From positions 124,001-188,000 of the forward strand of contig NZ_AUBZ01000001.1 of assembly GCF_000429505.1 (NCBI RefSeq): 64,000 nucleotides of DNA, given 5' to 3'. Of the stretch, positions 56,089-64,000 are shown in pieces. Numbering within the stretch: position 1 is the first letter of the stretch; the number at the start of each line of letters is the position of its first letter. The notes under the pieces are model-generated. The model was not told where the DNA came from, made no database searches, and saw only the letters and a program-made list of their open reading frames with translations. The position numbers and the translations under genes are program-made. Origin of the DNA: Aliagarivorans taiwanensis DSM 22990 (lineage in GTDB: Bacteria > Pseudomonadota > Gammaproteobacteria > Enterobacterales > Celerinatantimonadaceae).

Positions 56089-57291
56089 ATGAGCAAAAAG
56101 CTTGTCCTGGTCCTGAACTGTGGTAGCTCCTCTCTTAAATTCGCTGTTTTAGATGCCCAAACGGGTGAAGAAGCTATTACCGGTCTGGCCGAGTGTTTCA
56201 ACCTTGAAGATGCCCGCATTAAATGGAAAGCGGACGGTCAAAAGCAGGAAGCTAATCTGAGCGCTTACTCCGCTCACCGCGAAGCCATCGAGTTTATCGT
56301 TAAAGAGATCCTGGAGCCTCGCCCAGAGATCTTGGCTGACATCGTGGCAGTAGGTCACCGTGTTGTGCACGGCGGCGAGAAGTTTACCAAGTCAGCCATC
56401 ATCGATGATGCTGTTGTTGCTGGTATCGAAGAGTGCTCTTCACTGGCACCGCTGCACAACCCAGCAGCCCTTATCGGTATTCGTGCTGCCCAAGCTTGTT
56501 TCCCAAGCCAGCCGCATGTTGCTGTTTTCGATACTGCTTTCCATCAGAGCATGCCTGAAAACGCTTACCTATACGCACTGCCCTACAAGCTGTACCGCGA
56601 GAAAGGCGTACGTCGTTACGGCATGCACGGTACCAGCCACCTGTACGTAAGCCACGCTGCTGCCGAAGCACTGAACAAGCCGGTTGACGAGCTGAACATT
56701 ATCACCGCTCACTTGGGCAACGGTGGTTCTATCTGTGCTATTAAAAACGGCAAGAGCGTTGACACCAGCATGGGCATGACCCCGCTGGAAGGTCTGGTAA
56801 TGGGTACCCGCTCTGGTGACATCGATCCAGCCATCATCTTCCACTTGGTTGACCGCGAAGGTTACACCCTGGAAGAAGTAAACAACATGCTGCACAAGCA
56901 GTCTGGCCTGATGGGTCTGACTGAAGTAACCAGCGACTGCCGCTTCGTAGAAGACGGCGTAGCAGAAGGTAACGAAGTGGCGATCCGTGCAATGGACGTA
57001 TTCTGCTACCGCATCGCTAAGTACATCGAGTCTTACTCTGCCTCTCTGGATGGCAAGCTGGACGCACTGGTATTCACCGGTGGTATCGGTGAAAACGCCG
57101 CCCCTATTCGCTCTCAGGTAATCAAGCAGCTGGCGCTGTTGGGCTTCGAATGTGATGAAGAAGCAAACCTGAAAGCACGCTTCGGTGGTGAAGGTAACAT
57201 TGCAACGGCTAACAGCCGTCCTGTTCTGGTTATCCCAACCAACGAAGAATTGGTCATTGCCCGCGACGCGGTAGCACTGACTCAGCAATAA
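56089..57291 (+). CDS. ackA: Acetate kinase
   Basis: I place the start at the ATG 56089 (AGGTATACGT upstream), giving 400 residues as in E. coli; a longer TTG frame is not needed. It transfers phosphate from acetyl phosphate to ADP, making ATP and acetate. Hallmarks are [13 protein letters not shown] at the start, [43 protein letters not shown] and the C-terminal FTGGIGENA. It is followed by a terminator and pta. Confidence 0.97.
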   Translation: MSKKLVLVLNCGSSSLKFAVLDAQTGEEAITGLAECFNLEDARIKWKADGQKQEANLSAYSAHREAIEFIVKEILEPRPEILADIVAVGHRVVHGGEKFTKSAIIDDAVVAGIEECSSLAPLHNPAALIGIRAAQACFPSQPHVAVFDTAFHQSMPENAYLYALPYKLYREKGVRRYGMHGTSHLYVSHAAAEALNKPVDELNIITAHLGNGGSICAIKNGKSVDTSMGMTPLEGLVMGTRSGDIDPAIIFHLVDREGYTLEEVNNMLHKQSGLMGLTEVTSDCRFVEDGVAEGNEVAIRAMDVFCYRIAKYIESYSASLDGKLDALVFTGGIGENAAPIRSQVIKQLALLGFECDEEANLKARFGGEGNIATANSRPVLVIPTNEELVIARDAVALTQQ

Positions 57292-57298
57292 CAAAGGC

Positions 57299-57324
57299 AA
57301 GGTGGAGTTCGCTCCACCTTTTTT
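57299..57324 (+). terminator. Terminator between ackA and pta
   Basis: AAGGTGGAG/CTCCACCTT stem with a TTCG loop and a TTTTTT tail. Partial termination is likely because pta follows closely and is often cotranscribed. Confidence 0.85.
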
Positions 57325-57351
57325 CTGCTAATCACAAATAGAGGTACAGCA

Positions 57352-59505
57352 GTGGCTCGTACAATCATGCTTATCCCAGTAGGCGAAGGTGTTGGCGTCA
57401 CCTCCGTAAGCCTAGGGATGGTTCGCGCAATGGAACGAAATGGCGTTAACGTCAATTTCTTCAAGCCTATTGCCCAGCCAAAATCTCGGGAATCTGGTCC
57501 AGAGCGCTCCACCGCAATTATTCGTCAAGGCTCTAACATCGTTCCACCCGAACCGTTCACCAAGGCGCACGCTGATAACCTGATCAGTGCCAACCTGGTA
57601 GACGACCTGCTTGAAGGAATCGTTGCTCGTTTCAATTCTGGTACCCGCGGTGCCGAAATTGTTGTTGTTGAAGGTCTGGTTCCGACTTCGGACACCCCTT
57701 ATGCCAATAGCATCAACTACGGTATTGCTAAAGCACTGGATGCAGACATGGTGTTCGTTACCAACCCTGGTAGCGATACCTCTCAGCAGCTCAAAGAGCG
57801 CATGGAGATTGCCTGCAACAACTTTGGTGGCCTGAAGAACAAACGCATCATCGGCTGCATCATGAACAAGGTAGGCGCGCCTATCGATGCTCATGAAATG
57901 ACTCGCCCAGATCTGACTGAGATGTTCGACACCAAGGCAGGTCAAAGCACCAACCTTGAAGTGCTGCAGATGTTCGGTAAGAGCCCACTGCGCATCCTAG
58001 GTTGCATTCCATGGAGCGCTCCGCTGATTGCTCCACGTGCCCGCGACCTGGCGACCCACTTGGATGCGACCGTTATCAACGAAGGCAACATGGACACCCG
58101 CCTGGGCCGTGTCACCTTCTGTGCACGCTCTATTCCCAACATGGTTGAGCACTTCAACGCAGGAAGCCTGTTGGTAACATCTGGCGACCGTTCAGACGTT
58201 ATCGTGTCAGCGTGTTTGGCCGCGATGAACGGCGTGAAGATTGGCGCCCTGCTGCTTACCGGCGGCTACCAGCCAGAGCCACAGGTTATCGACCTGTGTA
58301 AGCGCGCGTTTGAAACCGGCCTACCGGTGATGCTGATTGAAGCCAACACCTGGCAGACCTCGTTGGCGCTGCAAAGCTTCAACACCGAGATCCCAGTAGA
58401 TGATTCTCAGCGTATCGAACTGGTTCAAGGCTACGTGGCTGGCCACATCGACAAGCACTGGATTGAGTCACTGACTTCAACCTCTGCACGTACCCGTCGC
58501 CTGTCTCCACCGGCCTTCCGTTACCAGTTAACTGAGATGGCACGTGAAGCGAACAAGCGTATCGTACTGCCTGAAGGCGATGAGCCGCGTACCATCGCTG
58601 CTGCCGCTATCTGTGCTGAGCGCGGTATTGCGCAACCGGTACTGCTGGGTAACGTTGAAGACGTACAGCGTATTGCCGCGCAAGAAGGCGTGATCTTGGG
58701 TGATGGCGTGACCATCATCGACCCAGTAAGCATCCGCGAGAAGTACGTAGCGCCAATGTGCGAGCTGCGTAAGAGCAAAGGCCTGACCGAAGTGGTAGCC
58801 CGCGAGCAACTAGAAGACAACGTGGTACTGGGTACCATGATGCTGGCTCAAGGCGAAGTAGACGGTCTGGTATCTGGTGCGGTTCACACCACTGCCAACA
58901 CCATTCGTCCGCCGCTACAGCTGATCAAGACCGCCCCGGGTTACAACCTGGTAAGCTCAATCTTCTTCATGCTGCTGCCTGACCAAGTACTGGTATACGG
59001 TGACTGTGCGATCAACCCAGACCCAACTGCCGAGCAGCTGGCTGATATCGCCATCCAGTCTGCAGAATCTGCGACTGCCTTCGGTATCGACCCACGCGTT
59101 GCGATGATCTCTTACTCGACTGGTAGCTCAGGCACCGGCTCTGATGTAGAGAAAGTACGCGAAGCGACCAAGATTGCTCAAGAGCGTCGCCCTGATCTGG
59201 TTATCGATGGTCCGCTGCAGTACGACGCAGCAATCATGGAAAACGTAGCCAAGAGCAAGGCACCAAACAGCCCTGTTGCAGGTAAAGCGACCGTGTTCAT
59301 CTTCCCAGATCTGAACACCGGTAACACCACCTACAAAGCGGTACAACGTAGTGCAGACCTGATCTCTATCGGTCCAATGCTGCAAGGTATGGCGAAGCCA
59401 GTGAACGACCTGAGCCGTGGTGCCTTGGTTGACGACATCGTCTACACCATCGCACTGACTGCGATTCAGGCGAGTCAGGCGAGTCAGGCGAGTCAGGTTA
59501 AGTAA
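57352..59505 (+). CDS. pta: Phosphate acetyltransferase
   Basis: The 717-residue enzyme starts at a GTG with GAGGTAC upstream. It interconverts acetyl-CoA and acetyl phosphate, feeding AckA. It is the long gammaproteobacterial type: an N-terminal BioD-like domain (ILMPVGEG-type start [17 protein letters not shown]), a DRTGG domain around 220-330, and the C-terminal PTA domain from about 390 with [10 protein letters not shown] and the [17 protein letters not shown] active-site region. The C-terminus has a run of ASQ repeats. Confidence 0.96.
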   Translation: MARTIMLIPVGEGVGVTSVSLGMVRAMERNGVNVNFFKPIAQPKSRESGPERSTAIIRQGSNIVPPEPFTKAHADNLISANLVDDLLEGIVARFNSGTRGAEIVVVEGLVPTSDTPYANSINYGIAKALDADMVFVTNPGSDTSQQLKERMEIACNNFGGLKNKRIIGCIMNKVGAPIDAHEMTRPDLTEMFDTKAGQSTNLEVLQMFGKSPLRILGCIPWSAPLIAPRARDLATHLDATVINEGNMDTRLGRVTFCARSIPNMVEHFNAGSLLVTSGDRSDVIVSACLAAMNGVKIGALLLTGGYQPEPQVIDLCKRAFETGLPVMLIEANTWQTSLALQSFNTEIPVDDSQRIELVQGYVAGHIDKHWIESLTSTSARTRRLSPPAFRYQLTEMAREANKRIVLPEGDEPRTIAAAAICAERGIAQPVLLGNVEDVQRIAAQEGVILGDGVTIIDPVSIREKYVAPMCELRKSKGLTEVVAREQLEDNVVLGTMMLAQGEVDGLVSGAVHTTANTIRPPLQLIKTAPGYNLVSSIFFMLLPDQVLVYGDCAINPDPTAEQLADIAIQSAESATAFGIDPRVAMISYSTGSSGTGSDVEKVREATKIAQERRPDLVIDGPLQYDAAIMENVAKSKAPNSPVAGKATVFIFPDLNTGNTTYKAVQRSADLISIGPMLQGMAKPVNDLSRGALVDDIVYTIALTAIQASQASQASQVK
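59461..59496 (+). repeat. Four 9-bp tandem units at the 3' end of pta
   Basis: GCGATTCAG followed by three GCGAGTCAG units, giving [12 protein letters not shown] in the protein just before VK and stop. Copy-number change would keep the frame. Confidence 0.85.
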
Positions 59506-59522
59506 GCCTCTCGATTGCCGAC

Positions 59523-59550
59523 AAGCCGGAGCAACTGCTCCGGCTTTTTT
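59523..59550 (+). terminator. pta terminator
   Basis: AAGCCGGAGC/GCTCCGGCTT stem with an AACT loop and T-run, 18 bases after the stop. Confidence 0.9.
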
Positions 59551-59600
59551 GTAGCTAGTGCACAGCTTTCACCAAAGCCGCTACTCCCCTACCCCGCGCC

Positions 59601-60776
59601 ATGCTAGTAATGCCTATACGATTCAATAGCTTAACTAAGCGCATGCCCTACCTGTCTAAAATTGCCGCCTTGCTGCTCATGCTGTCCTTTGGCGGCTCTG
59701 CGTCGTCATCAATGCGCTTTGGCGCCGATCTCTCCTACATCAATCAAGTCGAGAACTACGGCGGGCGCTATTACCATAACGGCGAGCCACGTGACCCCTA
59801 CGCCTTATTCGCCGAGCATGGCACCGAGATGATTCGGCTGCGGCTGTGGCACAGCCCGGAATGGCATGACCAGCTTGAAGGTGCCAATGGCAAGCGTTAC
59901 AGCGATTTGGCTGATGTGATGCATAGCGCCGCCCGTGCCAAACAGCAGGGTATGCAGGTACTGCTTAACTTTCACTACTCCGACAGCTGGGCCGATCCTC
60001 AGCATCAAGACATTCCCAAGGCCTGGCAAGCTATTCGCGAACTAGCTGAGCTTGAGCAGCAGGTGTATCAATATACCTATGACACCCTCGAGCGAATGGC
60101 GAGCAAGCAACTGCTTCCCGAGGCGGTGCAAATCGGCAACGAAACCAACTGCGGCATGCTCTATACCAACAGCCCAACCCATTTTCCCAAGCTGTCAGTC
60201 TGTGATGGGCACTGGCTAAACGCCGGTCACATCTTCAACGCCGCGATCCGCGCGGTACGTGATATCGACCAAAAGTATCGGCAAGACACCATAGTGCTGC
60301 TGCACGTGGCCGATCCCGCCCATCTAGCATGGTGGTTTGAGGGCATCACCAAGAAGGCCAAGGTAGATGATTTTGATGCCATTGGCTTTTCCTACTACCC
60401 GCTATGGCACAGCAGCATTGGCTTTGATGCCCTGCCCGAGGCATTGCAGGCCATCAATCAGCGCTTCGAGCGTCCGCTATGGCTGCTCGAGACCGCTTAT
60501 CCTCACACCCGGCAGGCCAACGATAGCTACCCCAACCTACATGGCGATGCACCACTACTTGCCTTTCCAGCAAGTCCCGAGGGGCAGCTAGCCTTTTTGC
60601 AAACGCTTAGGCGCAACTTGGCACAGTCGGGCACTGAGGCGATGTTCTACTGGGAGCCGGGCTGGATAAGCTCGAACATGCGAGACTTATGGGGGCAGGG
60701 CTCGTCGTGGGAGAACTGCGCCTTCTTTGATTATCAAGGAGAGCTGCTGCCTGCCATCACTTATCAACAGGAGTGA
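59601..60776 (+). CDS. GH53 endo-beta-1,4-galactanase
   Basis: The 391-residue exported enzyme has a hydrophobic signal (IAALLLMLSFGGSAS, from ATGs at 59601, 59610 or 59643; no ribosome-binding site decides between them). The GH53 motifs are clear: NFHYSDSWADPQHQ, the acid/base glutamate near 181 in VQIGNETNCG and the nucleophile near 297 in WLLETAYP. Family members hydrolyse beta-1,4-galactan and arabinogalactan side chains of pectin. It stands between pta and the DUF1538 operon with no other polysaccharide genes, so it may act alone on exported substrate. Confidence 0.9.
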   Translation: MLVMPIRFNSLTKRMPYLSKIAALLLMLSFGGSASSSMRFGADLSYINQVENYGGRYYHNGEPRDPYALFAEHGTEMIRLRLWHSPEWHDQLEGANGKRYSDLADVMHSAARAKQQGMQVLLNFHYSDSWADPQHQDIPKAWQAIRELAELEQQVYQYTYDTLERMASKQLLPEAVQIGNETNCGMLYTNSPTHFPKLSVCDGHWLNAGHIFNAAIRAVRDIDQKYRQDTIVLLHVADPAHLAWWFEGITKKAKVDDFDAIGFSYYPLWHSSIGFDALPEALQAINQRFERPLWLLETAYPHTRQANDSYPNLHGDAPLLAFPASPEGQLAFLQTLRRNLAQSGTEAMFYWEPGWISSNMRDLWGQGSSWENCAFFDYQGELLPAITYQQE

Positions 60777-61016
60777 GGGCACAGCTAAGTGGCATGTTGA
60801 TAGCACGGTGGGATCCGCTCAGAGCAAAGCGGATTTGCCGCTGGCGCTATGTATGATGGGCGTTTGCACGCATAGCGTTCCCACAGTAAGCAAGCGCTTA
60901 GCCAAAGTCGACCAGCCCTTTTATGACAATAGAGTCAATTGCAGGACACTTTTCGAACAACTCAATATATTCTTTTTAATCAATGACTTAAGTTTAAGTT
61001 ATGGATGAATACACAC

Positions 61017-61069
61017 TTTAATCCACAGATATTGTGGATTAAATTAAACTAACAACAAAGTTATCCACA
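61017..61069. promoter_or_regulatory. DnaA-box-like palindrome cluster
   Basis: A perfect palindrome has 11-bp arms, TTTAATCCACA and TGTGGATTAAA (61017-61027 and 61033-61043), around a GATAT centre. Each arm holds a one-mismatch DnaA box (TAATCCACA). A perfect consensus box TTATCCACA follows at 61061-61069. The surrounding 60777-61113 gap is AT-rich and gene-free. It may be an operator, a DnaA-binding cluster or a hairpin. Confidence 0.45.
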
Positions 61070-61113
61070 TAACGAGAGCGAAATACGACTTTGATCCCAG
61101 TTTTTATGCACAG

Positions 61114-61464
61114 CTAGCTATCGATGTCAACTTTGTGAGTCAAGGCCTGGATCTGGTGGGCAACCCCCACCGCCTCTTCCACATCGAGCAGTACAGCAAT
61201 GCCGCTGCCCTCTTCTTCATCAAAGGCTGCAACCTTACTAATGGTGTTTAAAATAGACTTGGCGCGATGGCTTTCCACGACAAAAAGCAGCACATCCGCT
61301 TGCGACTCCAGACTCAAGCCGAAGAAGGTTTTCTTACGGCTCACCCCCTCGCCTCGCGCATTGTTGATCACCGTAGCGCCGGTCGCCCCAGCCGCGCGTG
61401 CGGCATCGAGTACCTTGGCTGTCTTGTGGTCGTCGACGAATGCGACAATCATCTTAAACTTCAT
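61114..61464 (-). CDS. PII-like regulatory protein linked to DUF1538 transport genes
   Basis: I place the start at the ATG 61464 with AGGAG seven bases upstream, giving 116 residues; the longer frame overlaps the preceding gene more. It is of the PII-like ferredoxin-fold type (MIVAFVDDHKTAKVLDAARAAGATGATVINNARGEG resembling the GlnB beta-alpha-beta unit). The T-loop region is RKKTFFGLSLESQADVLLFV. The classical uridylylation tyrosine cannot be placed. Its start overlaps the DUF1538 stop by 11 bases, so the genes are coupled. Nucleotide sensing and control of the adjacent transporter is inferred. Confidence 0.8.
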   Translation of the reverse strand: MKFKMIVAFVDDHKTAKVLDAARAAGATGATVINNARGEGVSRKKTFFGLSLESQADVLLFVVESHRAKSILNTISKVAAFDEEEGSGIAVLLDVEEAVGVAHQIQALTHKVDIDS

Positions 61465-62230
61465 GATTTTCTCCTGACTCGCTATAACGCGAGAGATAAG
61501 CACTAATCTGCGCGTAAGCCATCACCGCTATCATTGGGAACAAGCTGGCAAAGGCTATCAATCCAAATCCGTCGATTAACACGTCGCGCCCCGGCACCGA
61601 GGCCGCCAGGCCTAAGCCCAAGGCGGTCACCAGCGGCACCGTCACCGTCGATGTGGTTACCCCGCCACTGTCGTAGGCAAGGGGAATAATATCTTTAGGG
61701 GCAAACAGGGTTTGCACCACCACCACCGCGTAGCCGGCGATAATGAAATACTGCAGCGGCTCTCCAATCACAGTCCGATAAGTGCCCACCGCTAAACCCA
61801 GCGCCACGCCAATCGCCACCGAGCTGCGCAGCCCACCCACCGAGATCACCCCACCGGATACCTGATTGGCCTTGATGGCCACCGCCAGCAGTGAGGGCTC
61901 GGCGATGGTAGTGGCAAAACCAATGGCAGCGGCGAACAGATACACCCACATGTAGCTCTGCCAGTTGGCGGTCTCGGCGCTGCCGACAAACTGCTCGCTT
62001 GTTAACTGCCGGGCCATCGATTCGCCCAAGGGAAACAGCGCCATCTGCAGCCCTAACAAGAACAGCACCATACCGATGATCACAAAACCGGTGCCCACCG
62101 CAAGCTGGGTGGGGCGACGTAGTGCGATGCGCAACACCACCAAGTGGAAGAACAGAATGGTCGCCACGATGGGTGCCACATCGCCCAAGGTACCAAACAG
62201 ATTACTGAGAAACTCGACCCACCAAACCAT
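61454..62230 (-). CDS. DUF1538 membrane protein, second of pair
   Basis: The 258-residue membrane protein has about seven helices and the DUF1538 signature [21 protein letters not shown] with IDGFGLIAFASLFP. The same pattern is in the upstream gene, so the two are duplicates that may form a heterodimer. It starts at 62230, overlapping the upstream stop by one base (TAATG), and its end overlaps the PII-like gene. Ligand or function unknown; transport is inferred from topology. Confidence 0.82.
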   Translation of the reverse strand: MVWWVEFLSNLFGTLGDVAPIVATILFFHLVVLRIALRRPTQLAVGTGFVIIGMVLFLLGLQMALFPLGESMARQLTSEQFVGSAETANWQSYMWVYLFAAAIGFATTIAEPSLLAVAIKANQVSGGVISVGGLRSSVAIGVALGLAVGTYRTVIGEPLQYFIIAGYAVVVVQTLFAPKDIIPLAYDSGGVTTSTVTVPLVTALGLGLAASVPGRDVLIDGFGLIAFASLFPMIAVMAYAQISAYLSRYSESGENHEV

Positions 62231-62964
62231 TACCAGATAATCCCAAATAGCAGCACAAATAGGACCGGCGTTAACGACGCCAGCGCAATTAAACCAAACC
62301 CATCCAGCAAGGGGTTGCGCCCCTTAATCGCATTCGCCAAGCCCACCCCTAGTGCCGTTACCAGCGGTACGGTGATGGTCGAGGTGGTCACGCCGCCGCT
62401 GTCGTAGGCGATACCGATAATCTCCTGCGGCGCAAACGCAGTAATCACCACCACCAGCACATAACCGCCGATCATCAGCCAATGCAGCGGCCAGCCACGC
62501 AGCACCCTCAATACCCCCACCACAATTGCCAAGCCCACAGCAGCGGCGACACAAAGGCGTAAAGCGGCAGCGTATTCTTGACGGGCGGCATCGCTATCGA
62601 CGATATGCTCGGTGACAGCGGCGACCTTGGCCGCCTCGTCTGCCACCGCAATCAACGCCGGTTCGGCAATGGTGGTGCCAAAGCCCAAACAAAAGGCAAA
62701 CAGCAGCAAGGCCGAGAGCTTTCCCTTATGGGCAAAGGCATGGGCCATATCCTCTCCCACTGGGAACAAGCCCAGCTCCAACCCCATCACAAAGCAGGTT
62801 AGGCCGAGCACCACCAGCGCGGTGCCCAGAAACACATTGGCAAGATCGGGAAGCGGGGATTGCAAGACAAACAGTTGGAAAAATGCGACCACCAGGATTA
62901 TCGGGCTGATATCCCTGAGGCTTTTGAGGAGAGAATCGAAAAAGTGAGAGAGGTGATAACCCAT
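62230..62964 (-). CDS. DUF1538 membrane protein, first of pair
   Basis: The 244-residue membrane protein has the DUF1538 motif [21 protein letters not shown] and [14 protein letters not shown] near its C-terminus, and about seven helices. GGGGACGAG precedes the ATG at 62964. It leads the three-gene operon. No substrate can be named. Confidence 0.82.
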   Translation of the reverse strand: MGYHLSHFFDSLLKSLRDISPIILVVAFFQLFVLQSPLPDLANVFLGTALVVLGLTCFVMGLELGLFPVGEDMAHAFAHKGKLSALLLFAFCLGFGTTIAEPALIAVADEAAKVAAVTEHIVDSDAARQEYAAALRLCVAAAVGLAIVVGVLRVLRGWPLHWLMIGGYVLVVVITAFAPQEIIGIAYDSGGVTTSTITVPLVTALGVGLANAIKGRNPLLDGFGLIALASLTPVLFVLLFGIIW

Positions 62965-63157
62965 ACTCGTCCCCTAGTCATGCCATCATCGCGCGGGCCC
63001 AAAAGGCCTATAAACTGATGAGTACGATGGATGGCCGGCTAATCACAGCTGCGATGGAATGCAGCAGTTGTAACCAACATAACATGGGGGAGCAAAAGGG
63101 CCAGCAGCTTGAGCCACTTTTGCGTGTCCAAGCTGCGGAAAACAAAGGGATTGAGAG

Positions 63158-64000
63158 CTAGCTAACAGCAGCGGCGCGCTCGAACAATAAAACCTTTAGG
63201 CCAGCATCGGCGTCTTTCTCCAACACCAAGTCTGGACGCGCCAGCGCTTCAACAAAGCGCAGCTCAGGCGCTTCATTCGCTACACAATCGAGCAGAAACT
63301 GCTGGTCGAGCCAAGGCGCATTTAGGCACAACAAGGCTTGGCCGTTGTCACTCAGTAGACTCGGCAACTGACGGACGATTCGCTGGTAGTCTTTCTCCAC
63401 CAAGAAGCTGCCCTTTTGCATTGACGGTGGATCGGCAATCACCAAATCATAAGGCCCAAATTTGCGCAGCTTACCCCAAGACTTAAACAGGTCATGGGCA
63501 AAGAACTTGGCGCGCTTAACATCGAGCTGATTAAGGCGCAGGTTGTTGCGCCCCACGTTCAAGGCTGCCTGGCTCATATCCAGATTCACCACCAGCTCAG
63601 CGCCACCGGCCAACGCCGCCACCGCAAAGCCGCAGGTGTAAGAGAACAGATTAAGGATGGTCTTGCCGCTGGCTCGCTGTTGCACCCACTGGCGTCCTGC
63701 GGCCATATCAAGGAACAACCCAAAGTTTTGATTGGTGCCAATATCAACCTGATAGTGCAGCCCATGTTCAGTGACCTGGCTAGGCGTTTGCGCCTCGCCC
63801 CACAGCCACTGCACCGGCGCGCCCGGCTGGTCGCGTTGCTGCAGATAGATACTCTTTACCGCCGCATCGGCCTGCAGACGGGCCATTAGCGCTGCCAAAA
63901 CAGGCTCCGCCAAGGGCTCATAAGCCACAATCAGTGCTAAAGGCGGCAGCCACTCAAGGTTGAACGCCTCGGCGCCAGGTACACAGTTTCCTCGTCCGTG
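63158..64000 (-). CDS. Class I SAM-dependent methyltransferase, 5' end outside window
   Basis: The frame stays open to the window edge, past an internal GTG at 63928, so the start is missing; at least 280 residues are visible. Motif I of the methyltransferase fold is LNLFSYTCGFAVAALAGGAE, motif II VNLDMSQAALNV, and motif IV is DPPSMQKGSF. This resembles the RlmI/RlmK-like rRNA cytosine or guanine methyltransferases of the PF10672 group. The target is not determined. It is a separate unit from the DUF1538 operon. Confidence 0.82.
   Translation of the reverse strand, partial: HGRGNCVPGAEAFNLEWLPPLALIVAYEPLAEPVLAALMARLQADAAVKSIYLQQRDQPGAPVQWLWGEAQTPSQVTEHGLHYQVDIGTNQNFGLFLDMAAGRQWVQQRASGKTILNLFSYTCGFAVAALAGGAELVVNLDMSQAALNVGRNNLRLNQLDVKRAKFFAHDLFKSWGKLRKFGPYDLVIADPPSMQKGSFLVEKDYQRIVRQLPSLLSDNGQALLCLNAPWLDQQFLLDCVANEAPELRFVEALARPDLVLEKDADAGLKVLLFERAAAVS

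Noticed and set aside
1-64000. CRISPR array, prophage or transposase
   Set aside because: No regularly spaced repeats, phage structural genes or transposase motifs were seen on either strand.

Overview
The window looks like chromosomal DNA from a facultatively anaerobic, probably marine gammaproteobacterium. The gene set (xni, PsiE, YchJ, PurU, RlmA-YfbV-ackA-pta, SmrA, a VC2046/SO_2500-like protein, REC-DUF3369 and REC-TPR regulators) suggests the Shewanella/Ferrimonas/Aeromonas/Vibrio neighbourhood. This placement is inferred from gene content; no search was run. No prophage, integron, CRISPR array or transposase gene is visible. The mobile signals are two short inverted-repeat elements without coding capacity.

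Layout: (1) 1-9.3 kb: the 3' part of xni, an SDR, a secreted propeller-like protein, a periplasmic-sensing GGDEF/EAL protein, an orphan lipoprotein and fadD. (2) 9.7-15.3 kb: an oppABCDF oligopeptide importer on the minus strand. (3) 15.3-19.3 kb: a 263-bp foldable inverted-repeat element, then adhE behind an FNR/CRP-like site. (4) 19.4-29.2 kb: a housekeeping mix of a HAD phosphatase-like protein, DUF1294, two tandem DUF3108 proteins, LysR, DUF1127, SDR, TraB/GumN, PsiE, SmrA, an M32 carboxypeptidase and a VanX-like dipeptidase. (5) 29.3-33.9 kb: a CUT2 sugar ABC importer with two permeases. (6) 34.3-40.4 kb: a FabH paralogue, an LprI-like protein, a response regulator with a degenerate HD-GYP domain, YchJ, PurU and tRNA-Tyr. 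(7) 40.4-44.4 kb: a second inverted-repeat element, a candidate minus-strand structured RNA, a REC-TPR regulator, a pentapeptide-repeat potassium-channel-like protein and an FKBP isomerase. (8) 44.4-48.8 kb: a polar amino-acid ABC importer followed by a trans-sulfuration-type PLP enzyme. (9) 49.3-59.5 kb: a mixed-acid fermentation block (DUF3360 membrane protein, pflB, pflA, rlmA, yfbV, ackA, pta). (10) 59.6-64 kb: a GH53 galactanase, a DnaA-box-like palindrome cluster, a PII-like protein with two DUF1538 membrane proteins, and the 3' part of a SAM methyltransferase.

Functionally, pflB/pflA turn pyruvate into acetyl-CoA and formate, pta/ackA make ATP and acetate, and adhE makes ethanol. A perfect FNR-type site (49309-49322) lies before the DUF3360-pflB block and a one-mismatch site (16350-16363) before adhE, so the two loci are probably co-induced without oxygen. 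The position usually held by the formate channel gene focA is taken here by a DUF3360 membrane protein whose gene has an in-frame TAG at codon 58.

The best leads are the interrupted DUF3360 gene in the focA position, the PII-like/paired DUF1538 operon, the orphan minus-strand RNA near 40.77-41.0 kb, and the two inverted-repeat elements. I did not find a clearly new defence or mobile system.
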